Source: Desulfobulbaceae bacterium (GTDB taxonomy: Bacteria; Desulfobacterota; Desulfobulbia; Desulfobulbales; VMSU01). Taken from it: 55,090 bases of DNA. Below, piece by piece: positions 35,652 to 44,175 of this stretch; the first letter of the stretch is position 1, and every line of letters starts with the position of its first letter. The translations under genes were made by a program, and so were the position numbers. Under the pieces are notes generated by a model. That model was not told where the DNA came from, made no database searches, and was given only the letters and a program-made list of their open reading frames with translations. The DNA is taken from contig JAQUKQ010000008.1 in assembly GCA_028718985.1 (NCBI GenBank), positions 1 through 55,090 on the forward strand, written 5' to 3'.

Positions 35652-35853
35652 GGTAATGGATTCGCTCTGCAGTGTCAGCAGCGTTGCTTTTTTAGAGAAA
35701 CTCAGATAGGTTGGCGAAAAGATTTTGCCGAACCGTTCCCAGAGAATACCTTGGCCGCTAAAGCGATGCCTGATGGCATGAGGAGTGGCTCTGAAGAACA
35801 ACACAAAACGTTGTTGTTCCTGAACGCCTTTTGAATAGTTACGAGGATTGAGC

Positions 35854-36186
35854 ATGGAAACATACTACCAGCCGGATGACCTGCAGAAATTTGCTGAGAT
35901 CGCCGAGGGTGCCCCAGAGCTGGCTAAGAAGTTTTTTGAATACTATCAGGCGGTTTTCAGTGAAGGCGAGCTGACAGAGCGCGAAAAATCTTTGATTGCC
36001 TTGGCGGTGGCCCATGCTGTTCAGTGCCCCTATTGCATTGATGCCTACACCAAATCCTGTTTGGAAAAAGGCTCCAATAAGGCCGAAATGACGGAGGCTA
36101 TTCATGTTGCAACCGCCATCCGTGGTGGTGCTTCATTGGTGCATGGGGTGCAGATGCGCAATGTCGCAGGGAAACTTTCGTTGTAA
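35854..36186 (+). CDS. AhpD/carboxymuconolactone decarboxylase-family protein linked to arsS
   Basis: A 110-residue helical protein with the redox CPYC motif in AVQCPYCIDAYTK, typical of AhpD-like peroxidase partners. The arsenosugar-biosynthesis-associated subfamily has this size and sits next to arsS, as here (15-base gap). It is likely a redox partner in the same pathway. The ATG at 35854 is chosen because GAGG lies ahead; a TTG at 35848 is possible. The 195 bases before it hold no gene. Confidence 0.8.
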   Translation: METYYQPDDLQKFAEIAEGAPELAKKFFEYYQAVFSEGELTEREKSLIALAVAHAVQCPYCIDAYTKSCLEKGSNKAEMTEAIHVATAIRGGASLVHGVQMRNVAGKLSL

Positions 36187-36201
36187 CACTGCCCGAGAGT
36201 C

Positions 36202-37179
36202 ATGACTGCCATTCTCCCAGGCCGATGGCCCGCTTTTTCCGAGACCTTAGCCAGTCAAGGACTTGTTTTACGCCGGACGCAGGTGCAGACCTTACAGGTC
36301 AATGTCGGGCGTCTCTGTAATTTGGCTTGCCGCCATTGTCATTTGGAGGCTGGGCCAGCTCGTACCGAGATCATGACGAAAGAGACCATGGCCCAAGTCA
36401 TCGATTGTGCCGGACGACTCTCTTTTCCCTCTATCGACATCACCGGTGGTGCTCCAGAGATGAACCCCCATCTTTTGGAGCTTCTGGAAGGGCTTGCCCC
36501 ACACACGCCACGCTTGATCCTGCGCTCCAACCTAGTGGCAATGCAGGGTAATGCCAGATTGGCATTGCTTGAGCTTTGTCGCCGTTTGCGGGTGGTGATT
36601 GTTGCCTCCTTCCCGGCGGTCAACGAGTCTCAGTCCGAATCGCAGCGCGGGGATGGAAACTTTCAGGCGTCAATTGCCATGCTTAAGCGATTAAATGACC
36701 TTGGCTGGGGGAGAGAGGAATCAGGCCTTGAACTCGATTTGGTCTCGAACCCCACCGGGGCTTTTGTGCCGTCTGCGCAGCAGGCGCAGGAGGCGAGATT
36801 CCGGCAGGTATTGCTCCAGAAGTGGGGTATTGTCTTTACCCATTTGTTTTCTTTTGCCAATGTACCGTTGGGCCGATTCAGGCGTTGGTTGTTGAACTCA
36901 GGCAACTATGACGACTACATGGCGACACTGTCTAAGAGTTTCAACCCCTGTGCGCTGGATGGAGTGATGTGCCGCAGTTTGCTGTCAGTGGCCTGGGACG
37001 GCACGCTGTTTGATTGTGATTTCAACCAGGCACTTGATCTGCCTATGGCAGGGTGTCGGCGTCATATAAAGGACCTGACAGCTCTTCCGGAGGCGGGAAG
37101 TTTGATTGCGCTGTCGGATCACTGCTATGCGTGTACGGCTGGGGCAGGATTTACCTGAGGGGGGAGTATTGACTCCTGA
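36202..37179 (+). CDS. arsS: ArsS-type radical SAM protein, probable selenoprotein (UGA at 37156)
   Basis: A radical SAM enzyme with the cluster motif CNLACRHC (C39, C43, C46). Its layout matches the arsenosugar-biosynthesis radical SAM family ArsS, which attaches a 5'-deoxyadenosyl group to arsenic. The frame meets TGA at 37156-37158, directly after HCYACTAGAGFT. Family members continue here with a cysteine-type ending of the form CxxCTAGxGSSCGG. Reading TGA as selenocysteine gives U319-GGSIDS and a second TGA at 37177-37179, 325 residues. A SECIS-like hairpin starts about 15 bases after the UGA. Several members of this family are known selenoproteins. If not Sec, the protein ends at 37158 with 318 residues. 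Confidence 0.85.
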
Positions 37180-37193
37180 GTTCAGGAGGGAGT
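37156..37193 (+). promoter_or_regulatory. Predicted bacterial SECIS element for ArsS
   Basis: After the TGA at 37156-37158, CTCCTG (37173-37178) pairs with CAGGAG (37183-37188) around an AGTT loop. The loop begins 21 bases after the UGA and has G at its second position, as bacterial SECIS elements require. A competing 5-bp hairpin, GGAGT/ACTCC (37163-37176), is also possible. Confidence 0.6.
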
Positions 37194-37241
37194 AACTGTA
37201 GCACTACGTTTCACTCAAATTGTATCAAAAAGGATGAAATC

Positions 37242-38603
37242 ATGAATATTGGATGGACGACGGTCGCAAATGTTGAGGATGCTGAAAGGCTGGCCAGGGA
37301 AGTGGTGATGGCGCATCTTGCAGTCTGTGTGCAGGTCGAGGGAGCAATCAGGAGTTTTTACCGCTGGGATGATGAGCTGACCAGTGCCAAGGAGTATCGG
37401 TTGACTATAAAATTTCTGGCAGAGAATACCGAACGGCTTGAAGCCTGGATCAACGAACATCACCCGTACGAAATTCCTGAATGGCTCGCCATTTCGGCTG
37501 ATCGGGTGCATCCGGCTTATAAAAAATGGGCAGAGGCAGATAGTGAACTTCCTGTGAGTAAGGTAAAGCCGAACAAGGAGGTCTTGCGACTCAGTAAACT
37601 TGGGCGCAGTTATCTGCGGAAACATCTCTACAGTGAGGCGGAATCCGTTTTTCGCGAGGCATTGGAGCTTGACGGACGTAACCCCTATATTCTGGTCGGT
37701 TTAGGAGATACCACCCGTGAATTAAAGAAGTTTGAAGAGTCGATCGCCTACTACGAGAGGGTGCTGGAATTTGATGCGGTCAATGTCTTTGCCTTGCGGG
37801 GGATTGGCGATTCGTACCGGGGGATTTTACAGCATAAACGGGCTATTCCCTATTGGATGCGCTACCTGGATTGCAATAAGGACGATATCTATGTCATGGT
37901 GCGTCTGGCTGAGTCATTTAACAAGACGGGGAATTTCGATAAGGCCGAGGCCTTTTATCTGAGGGCGCTGGAGGTTAACCCGGAAGACAAGTACGCACTG
38001 CTCGGGGTTGGAAGTTTGTACTACAAGGTTGAAAATGATGAGAAGGCGTTGGCTTGTTTTGAAAAACTTTTGAGCCTTGATAGTAGCTATGTCGCGGTGT
38101 TGACCATGGTTGGCAATATCTATCGGCGCCGCAGGGAGTTCGAGAAGGCGGCTGAATATTACGAGAAGGCGACGAATCTCGAGTCGTGGAACGCCTTTGC
38201 CCTCTTTGGCTTGGGGGATTGCCAGCGGGGATTGGCAAATCTTGATAAGGCGGTATTCTGGTGGTCGAAAATCTTAGAGAATGAGCCTCATAATCAAGAT
38301 CTGTTGACTCGGGTCGGTGATGCCATGTTGAATCTCGATAAGCTCGATCAGTCTTTGGAGCATTACATGCGCAGCCTGCAGGTTGGCTTTGACCTGTACG
38401 CCCTGCTCGGCATGTCGAAGTTGTACCGCACCCAGAAAAATTGGTGCGAGGCCGAAAAGGCCTGCCTGCAAATTCTTGAGAAGGTGCCCGGTCACCCTCG
38501 GGCCTTGACTGAGTTGCTAAATGTCTATGAAGGGATGGGTCGAGAGGATAAGATGCGTGACATCCGCCACCAACTTGAAGAGTTAGGGCAGGGGGATGAC
38601 TGA
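37242..38603 (+). CDS. CutA-like domain fused to TPR repeats
   Basis: A 453-residue protein. Residues 1-about 100 match CutA: TVANVEDAERLAREVV, VCVQVEGAIRSFYRWD, YRLTIKF, and HHPYEIPEWLAI. The rest is about nine tetratricopeptide repeats (for example YSEAESVFREALELDG and NFDKAEAFYLRALEVN). CutA proteins are trimers linked to metal tolerance and protein interaction; the TPR arm suggests docking to other proteins. AAGGATG sits ahead of the ATG. It follows arsS by 62 bases, so it may share its transcript. Confidence 0.85.
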   Translation: MNIGWTTVANVEDAERLAREVVMAHLAVCVQVEGAIRSFYRWDDELTSAKEYRLTIKFLAENTERLEAWINEHHPYEIPEWLAISADRVHPAYKKWAEADSELPVSKVKPNKEVLRLSKLGRSYLRKHLYSEAESVFREALELDGRNPYILVGLGDTTRELKKFEESIAYYERVLEFDAVNVFALRGIGDSYRGILQHKRAIPYWMRYLDCNKDDIYVMVRLAESFNKTGNFDKAEAFYLRALEVNPEDKYALLGVGSLYYKVENDEKALACFEKLLSLDSSYVAVLTMVGNIYRRRREFEKAAEYYEKATNLESWNAFALFGLGDCQRGLANLDKAVFWWSKILENEPHNQDLLTRVGDAMLNLDKLDQSLEHYMRSLQVGFDLYALLGMSKLYRTQKNWCEAEKACLQILEKVPGHPRALTELLNVYEGMGREDKMRDIRHQLEELGQGDD

Positions 38604-38648
38604 CGGAGTTCTTTTGAGGGGAGCGATGTTTGACCGGGTTATTGCTGG

Positions 38649-39383
38649 ATGCTCGTGAGCGCAAGGGGTAGGCTTTGGGAGATTGATTGTTTGCGTGGGG
38701 TGGCCGTTGCCCTGATGGTGGTTTCGAATTTTTTGTTCGATCTGATTTTTTTTGCTGACCAAAGTCAGCTTCAATCCGGTGTTTTGGACTGGTTTGCCCG
38801 GTTCATCGCCGGATTTTTTATTGCGTTGGCCGGGCTCTCCCTGACCTTGAGTCACGCCCGAGTGGATGCGAAGCGCGCTGGCTTTGGCAAGAACCTGCGA
38901 CGTGGTCTCATGTTGATGGGCTTGGGGATGGTGATAAGCGGGGCAACCTGGTTTGCGGTGGGAGAACAGATGGTGCTCTTTGGTGTCCTGCACCTGATTG
39001 GTGCGGGTGTCATTTTGGCCCATCCTTTTTTAGGTCGCCCCGGATTGAGTCTGCTCGTTGGGGTGTTGGTGCTCGCGGTTAACCCTTTTGTCAATCAACT
39101 ACGCCTTTCTGTCCCGTGGTTCCTATGGTTGGGTTTGCAGCCGCATAATTATGGCAGTGTCGATTATGCGCCGCTGATTCCTTGGTTTGGGGTCATGTTG
39201 ATCGGTGTTTTCCTGGGGCAGGTTCTCTATCCGCGCGGTGTGGCACGCTGGCCGTGGCCCGACTATGCGCATGTTCCTCTTTGTCGAATGCTCTCTTGGT
39301 GCGGGCGTCGTTCGCTATGGGTCTATTTTACTCATCAGCCTGTCCTCTTGGCGGGCATCATTTTGACCAAGAGATGGTGGTAG
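38649..39383 (+). CDS. DUF1624 (HGSNAT-like) membrane protein
   Basis: A 244-residue protein with about seven transmembrane helices. It starts with a conserved WEIDCLRGVAVALMVVSNF and has PWFGVMLIGVFLG and SLWVYFTHQP, as in heparan-alpha-glucosaminide acetyltransferase-like and DUF1624 proteins. Acyl transfer across the membrane is likely but the substrate is unknown. The start is uncertain: there is no ribosome site at 38649, and GTG at 38655 fits as well. A short frame (38626-38658) preceded by GAGGGGAG overlaps it. Confidence 0.75.
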   Translation: MLVSARGRLWEIDCLRGVAVALMVVSNFLFDLIFFADQSQLQSGVLDWFARFIAGFFIALAGLSLTLSHARVDAKRAGFGKNLRRGLMLMGLGMVISGATWFAVGEQMVLFGVLHLIGAGVILAHPFLGRPGLSLLVGVLVLAVNPFVNQLRLSVPWFLWLGLQPHNYGSVDYAPLIPWFGVMLIGVFLGQVLYPRGVARWPWPDYAHVPLCRMLSWCGRRSLWVYFTHQPVLLAGIILTKRWW

Positions 39384-39386
39384 GCT

Positions 39387-40304
39387 TTGCATTCCTCTGA
39401 CCCTGTTATCGAGGTAGCCGAGCCGAGAGAGGAGCTTCTCTCGTTTGGCAGTGTCAGCCAGGAGCAGGTAGAGCTCTATTCCTTGGTGCTGCTTTCGGTG
39501 AATATCAGCCACAAGGTTATCCGTCGAGAAGACGGCTGGCGACTTAGTGTCGCCTCGGCCGATTTGGCAGAGGCGTTCCACCACCTTGCAGCTTTTGAGG
39601 AGGAGAATCGGCAATGGCCTACGCCGAGTCGGGAGGTGTTGCCGGAGACGTCATACCCACAATCTAGCTGGGGGTTTATTGCCCTTTTGCTGGGACTCAT
39701 GATCTTTTATGGAGTCACCGGACCGTGGGGAGCTGATAACAGGTGGTTCGTGCAAGGTGCGGTGATCAGCCAGCAGGTGTTGACGGCTGGAGAGTCGTGG
39801 CGAGTGGTGACAGGGCTTACCCTGCATGCCGATGCCAGCCATCTGCTGGGAAATGTTGCGCTGGGCGGGCTTGTTCTCTCTTACCTGGCAAGTCAGACCG
39901 GAACGGGAGCGGTATGGTTCATTGCCTTGGTCACCGGGGCGATGGGGAATTATCTCAATGCCCTCTATCATGGCGGGGGACATCGCTCAGTTGGTTTCTC
40001 GACGGCGGTTTTTGGTCTTATCGGCTGCCTTTGTGGGTTAAGGATGCTGGGAGCGAGGTCGCCAAGGTCTCTCATGTTGCCCTTGGGGGCTGGGGCTGGG
40101 TTGCTGGCTATGTTAGGGATGGAAGGTGAAAGAACCGATGTCGGAGCACACCTTTGGGGATTTGCAGTTGGGGTGGTGCTGGGTGTTTTATGGCATTGGC
40201 CGATTTCGCGCCGGTTGTTTCAGTCAGGGTGGAGCCAGTTCGCACTGGGGTGTGTAAGTTTTCTTACCGTTTTAGTTGCTTGGGGCTTGGCCCTGGGACG
40301 ATGA
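39387..40304 (+). CDS. Rhomboid family intramembrane serine protease
   Basis: A 305-residue protein: a soluble N-terminal domain (about 1-90), then six or seven helices. The catalytic pieces are HADASHLLGN, the serine in GFSTAVFGLIG, and the histidine in GAHLWGFAVGV. It cleaves transmembrane segments of unknown substrates. The start codon appears to be TTG at 39387, three bases after the preceding stop, because there is no ATG before the first helix. The usual GxSG reads GFST. Confidence 0.85.
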   Translation: MHSSDPVIEVAEPREELLSFGSVSQEQVELYSLVLLSVNISHKVIRREDGWRLSVASADLAEAFHHLAAFEEENRQWPTPSREVLPETSYPQSSWGFIALLLGLMIFYGVTGPWGADNRWFVQGAVISQQVLTAGESWRVVTGLTLHADASHLLGNVALGGLVLSYLASQTGTGAVWFIALVTGAMGNYLNALYHGGGHRSVGFSTAVFGLIGCLCGLRMLGARSPRSLMLPLGAGAGLLAMLGMEGERTDVGAHLWGFAVGVVLGVLWHWPISRRLFQSGWSQFALGCVSFLTVLVAWGLALGR

Positions 40305-40467
40305 GAACGGCCGACTGGTGCTCTGGGTTTGTGCTTGAAACCGAAAAAGCTTGTCAAGCGCAGGCAAATCAATGATAGTTACCCCAATTTGATTGTTATG
40401 CCGACTCCCTGTCGGCGCTAGTAGTGGTATTTTGAATCGTCTTACTCCAACAAGGATAAACTACCCA

Positions 40468-41589
40468 ATGAGTATTCAGAACCAACCCCCGTCATGGGCG
40501 AAGAAGAAAGGGCCGCCATCGTTAGAAGAGCTGATCGCGGCTCTCTTGAAAAAAATTAAGGACGCTTTTGAAGGCGGAGGGCAGGATAACGGCCCTGATC
40601 CCGACAAATCACAGCCGCCAACGCCGAGCTTTGCCGCTATCGTACCCAAAGTGATTACGGTGCTGGGGATTTTGTTGGTCTTTAACATGGTGAGCGGCTC
40701 TTTCTACACCATTGAGCCAGGAGAACGTGGTGTGATCCTTCGGCTTGGGAAATTTCAAACCCTCACCCATCCAGGTCTGAACTTCAAAATTCCCATGCTG
40801 GACACCTTGATCAAAGTTGATGTAGAGACGGTGCGCAAACAGGAGTTTGGTTTCCGCACCGTGACCCCTGGGCAAAGAACGGTTTATGAGAAGAGCGGTT
40901 ATGGTGCTGAATCTCTTATTCTGACCGGTGATAAAAATGTGATCGATGTGGAGTGGATCGTTCAGTATAAGGTGCAGGATCCGGTTAATTACCTTTTTAA
41001 AGTCAAGAATACCGAGCAGGCGGTTCGCGATGTCTCCGAGAAATCCATCCGCCGGGTGATGGGTAATCAGGATTTTGACTTTGCCCTTCAGAATCGAGAG
41101 GTTATTGAGATGTCCATGGCCAAGGATCTGCAGGCAACACTCGACACCTATGAGAGTGGGATCAAGATCGTCACAGTCAAGCTGCAGGATGTCAACCCTC
41201 CCGATGCGGTCAAGCCAGCCTTCAATGAGGTAAACGAGGCGGATCAAGACATGAAACGCTTGGTTAATGAGGCCGAGGAAAACTATAACCGAGTGATTCC
41301 AAAGGCGAAAGGCAGTGCCAAGCAGATCTTGGAAGAGGCTCACGGGTATGCCGTCGAGCGGGTGAATTTAGCAAAGGGGGAGGCGGCCCGCTTCACGAAC
41401 ATCTTGGCCGAATATAAAGGGGCCAAGGAGGTAACCAGAAGAAGGATGTATCTGGAGACCATGCAAAAGGTGCTCCCCAAGGTCGATTCCATCTACCTGA
41501 TTGACAAGGAACAGCGTTCAATTATGCCGTTTCTTGATCTCGGCAAGGCGACGACTGCCCAACCTGCTCAAGTTGATACCACTAATTAA
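40468..41589 (+). CDS. hflK: HflK, prohibitin-family modulator of FtsH
   Basis: A 373-residue SPFH protein: a proline/glycine-rich N-terminus, one transmembrane helix (IVPKVITVLGILLVFNMV) and the band-7 domain (PGERGVILRLGKFQ, PGLNFKIP). With HflC it forms a membrane complex that restrains the FtsH protease. The ATG at 40468 has AAGGAT ahead. The next gene, hflC, starts 12 bases on. Confidence 0.95.
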   Translation: MSIQNQPPSWAKKKGPPSLEELIAALLKKIKDAFEGGGQDNGPDPDKSQPPTPSFAAIVPKVITVLGILLVFNMVSGSFYTIEPGERGVILRLGKFQTLTHPGLNFKIPMLDTLIKVDVETVRKQEFGFRTVTPGQRTVYEKSGYGAESLILTGDKNVIDVEWIVQYKVQDPVNYLFKVKNTEQAVRDVSEKSIRRVMGNQDFDFALQNREVIEMSMAKDLQATLDTYESGIKIVTVKLQDVNPPDAVKPAFNEVNEADQDMKRLVNEAEENYNRVIPKAKGSAKQILEEAHGYAVERVNLAKGEAARFTNILAEYKGAKEVTRRRMYLETMQKVLPKVDSIYLIDKEQRSIMPFLDLGKATTAQPAQVDTTN

Positions 41590-41601
41590 GAGGGACTCTC
41601 T

Positions 41602-42525
41602 GTGAATAAAATACTTCGTATCTTACTGATTGCCGTGCTTGTAGCCCTGGCAGTCTCTGCTTGGAATAGCTTTTTTATCGTGCCAGAGGGTGTGCAGGCG
41701 GTGGTGACTCAGTTCGGCAGGCCTGTTGGCGAACCGGTGGTGACTGCTGGCCCACACATGAAGACCCCTTTTGTGCAGGAAGTCGCCTATTTTGACAAAA
41801 AGATCCTGATCCATGATGGGGATCCCAATCAGATTCCGACCAAGGATAAGACCTTTGTTTATGTCGATGTGACGGCTAGATGGCGGATCGCCGATGCCTT
41901 GATTTTCTTGCAGGCCGTCAATAATGAGACGAGAGCAATGACGATTCTGGATGACATTATCGATTCTACCGTACGTGACATGGTCAATAAAAACGATCTG
42001 GTGGAGATTATCCGCAGTTCTGATTGGGTTCCCGGCGAGAGGGCGAAGGCACGGGGTGAAGATGAACCGATTATCTTGGGTCGTGATAAGATGGCGACCC
42101 AGATTTACAAGATTGCCTCAGAGGCCACCAAGAAGTACGGCATTGAGCTTATCGATGTCATGTTTAAGCGGGTCAACTATATCGACACCGTGCAGAGCAA
42201 AGTCTATGAGCGGATGATCTCGGAACGGAAACGGATTGCGGCAGAGAAGCGCTCCCAGGGGGAAGGGCAGAAGGCAGAGATTCTTGGTAAGGTCGATCGA
42301 GAGTTGAAAACGGTTACCTCAAGCGCTATGCAGGAGGCGGAGCAGATCAAGGGTAAGGCCGATGCTGAGGTTACTAGGATTTATGCCGAGGCGTATAGTC
42401 AGGACCCAGAATTTTATGCCTTTTTTAAGACCTTAGAAAGTTATGAGAAGACGCTTGGCAGTAATACCAGGCTGGTTATTCCTGCTGATTCGGAGTTTTA
42501 TCACTACCTGAACACGATGCAATAA
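41602..42525 (+). CDS. hflC: HflC, prohibitin-family modulator of FtsH
   Basis: A 307-residue partner of HflK with an N-terminal membrane anchor (ILLIAVLVALAVSAWNSFF) and the SPFH core (VPEGVQAVVTQFGRP, YVDVTARWRI). GTG start at 41602 with AGAGGGACT ahead. The same order hflK-hflC is conserved in most proteobacteria. No terminator is clear after it. Confidence 0.95.
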   Translation: MNKILRILLIAVLVALAVSAWNSFFIVPEGVQAVVTQFGRPVGEPVVTAGPHMKTPFVQEVAYFDKKILIHDGDPNQIPTKDKTFVYVDVTARWRIADALIFLQAVNNETRAMTILDDIIDSTVRDMVNKNDLVEIIRSSDWVPGERAKARGEDEPIILGRDKMATQIYKIASEATKKYGIELIDVMFKRVNYIDTVQSKVYERMISERKRIAAEKRSQGEGQKAEILGKVDRELKTVTSSAMQEAEQIKGKADAEVTRIYAEAYSQDPEFYAFFKTLESYEKTLGSNTRLVIPADSEFYHYLNTMQ

Positions 42526-42555
42526 CAAATGGGGGTTGCGTAACATGCCAAGGTC

Positions 42556-43203
42556 TTATGGTGTTTTGAAGCCAACACACTGATCTGTGGCGTCGAAGGG
42601 GACGCGACCCTTGCCCTCCACGGCTTCGATGAATTTTTCCAGTTGACCGTCAGAGGTGAGTTGGTCAACGCCTGCCTCGCTGAATCGGCAATTACAGCGG
42701 GTCAGTTGGCCCCCGCACCACGGGCAGACCTCAAGCGGGCAGCCCAGACGGTGTAATTCTCCATGATCAACCGCACAGACTAAGCATAAACTCTTGTCAA
42801 GGTTCACCGGCACGTAGACAGGGAAGGCGTTCAGGTCCAGAAATTTGCGCAGGGACTCTTCACGACTGTAGCCGAAATATTCCAGCACCTCTTCGTCCCA
42901 TATCCCGTCTTGGTGGTTTCCGAGAAACTCAGCCCCTTCACTGTTAGTGAGATACAGGTAGGTGTCTTTGGTGGTGGTGGCGGCAATCAGGAAGTTGCCG
43001 CCTCTCTTGTCAAGGCGCCTGAGAATGCGTATCGCGTCATTTTCCGCCTCCGGTAAATAGCTGTAGAACTCCTGGAAAAGATGGAGGGCGATGGTGTCGG
43101 CCGCGTATTTTTCGAGGAGTTCTCGTGCTGGGGCTTGATCGTCTTCGTCGACGGCGAAATCCATGAGTAACAGGATGGCGTTTTTTTGTTCGTTTAGGGT
43201 CAT
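42556..43203 (-). CDS. Hypothetical protein with zinc-ribbon cysteines
   Basis: A 215-residue soluble, acidic protein. Its C-terminal third has a cysteine set: CLVC, CPLEVCPWCGGQLTRCNC. This looks like a zinc-binding treble or ribbon. The N-terminal part is helical. I do not recognise the family. It follows thiE by 64 bases on the same strand. Confidence 0.7.
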   Translation of the reverse strand: MTLNEQKNAILLLMDFAVDEDDQAPARELLEKYAADTIALHLFQEFYSYLPEAENDAIRILRRLDKRGGNFLIAATTTKDTYLYLTNSEGAEFLGNHQDGIWDEEVLEYFGYSREESLRKFLDLNAFPVYVPVNLDKSLCLVCAVDHGELHRLGCPLEVCPWCGGQLTRCNCRFSEAGVDQLTSDGQLEKFIEAVEGKGRVPFDATDQCVGFKTP

Positions 43204-43267
43204 GACGGGTCTCTTTGTGCCTATGATGCTGATAGCTGCAGGGCATCAAGCGGCAAGGTTATCGTTG

Positions 43268-43933
43268 TTATTTTGTTAGCGGAATCGCCGCAAGCCATCG
43301 TCTGGTTTCGGCCTCGATGTCATCAGCTTCGGTGAGGGCGGTGACTACGGCGATCCTTTGGGCACCAAGGACACTAAGTTCCTTGACGTGGGGCAATTTG
43401 ATGCCGCCCATGACCGTGAAGGGCAGGGTCGATACGGCGGAAAAATGTTTGATCGCCTCCGGGCCCAAGAAGCTGGAAAGCCCCTCTTTGGTCGAGGTGT
43501 GAAACAGGGGGCCGATGTTGTAGTAGGAGGCGCCACGGGCGGCGGCTGAGGCGGCTTGTTCGATGTTGTTGGCCGAGACGCCGATGATCAGCTCTGGGGC
43601 TAAGCGCCGGGCCTCTTCTGCCGGCAGGTCGTCATTGCCGAGATGGACGCCATCGGCGTGAGAGGCGAGGGCGATGTCGATACGGTTGTTGATGATCAGC
43701 AAAGCACCTTGGTCGGCTGTTTTCTGGCGAAAACGGCAGGCCTTCTCGAAAAGGACGCGGTCGGTTGATTCCTTGTCGCGGAGCTGGACGATTTTTGCTC
43801 CCGCTGCCAGCACGGCATCGAGCCATTCGATGTCTGAGCGGCCCCTGGCCAGACGTTCACAGGAGACTGGGTAGAGAGTGACCTCTTTTGTGAAGAGGGC
43901 GAGGCGGGTTTGCAGCGTGCTGGTTAATGGCAT
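43268..43933 (-). CDS. thiE: Thiamine phosphate synthase
   Basis: A 221-residue TIM-barrel enzyme with VQLRDKES near residue 50, GVHLGNDDLPAEEAR, and the HTSTKEG loop. It joins the pyrimidine and thiazole halves of thiamine. No other thiamine gene and no TPP riboswitch is seen next to it. The N-terminal MPLTSTL extension is of uncertain extent. Confidence 0.92.
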   Translation of the reverse strand: MPLTSTLQTRLALFTKEVTLYPVSCERLARGRSDIEWLDAVLAAGAKIVQLRDKESTDRVLFEKACRFRQKTADQGALLIINNRIDIALASHADGVHLGNDDLPAEEARRLAPELIIGVSANNIEQAASAAARGASYYNIGPLFHTSTKEGLSSFLGPEAIKHFSAVSTLPFTVMGGIKLPHVKELSVLGAQRIAVVTALTEADDIEAETRRWLAAIPLTK

Positions 43934-44175
43934 TGAAGAACCGGCTTGATTTTGTTATATGATACTGGATCAGGGAGCTCTGTGTTACTCTGCTACAGTT
44001 GTGGGAAGGCAGATGGCAGTTTAGGGGGAGTGGGATGAGCTGCAATTGTCTCCTGCCCTATTGTGCGAGTGCTGCACAGGTAGCCGCACCTCTTTTACCT
44101 TATTGGTTGCCGCTGCGCAAGAGGGCTTGTTTTAGTAAAGGACGATGTTTGTTCGGAGTGTTAAGGAGACGTGCC

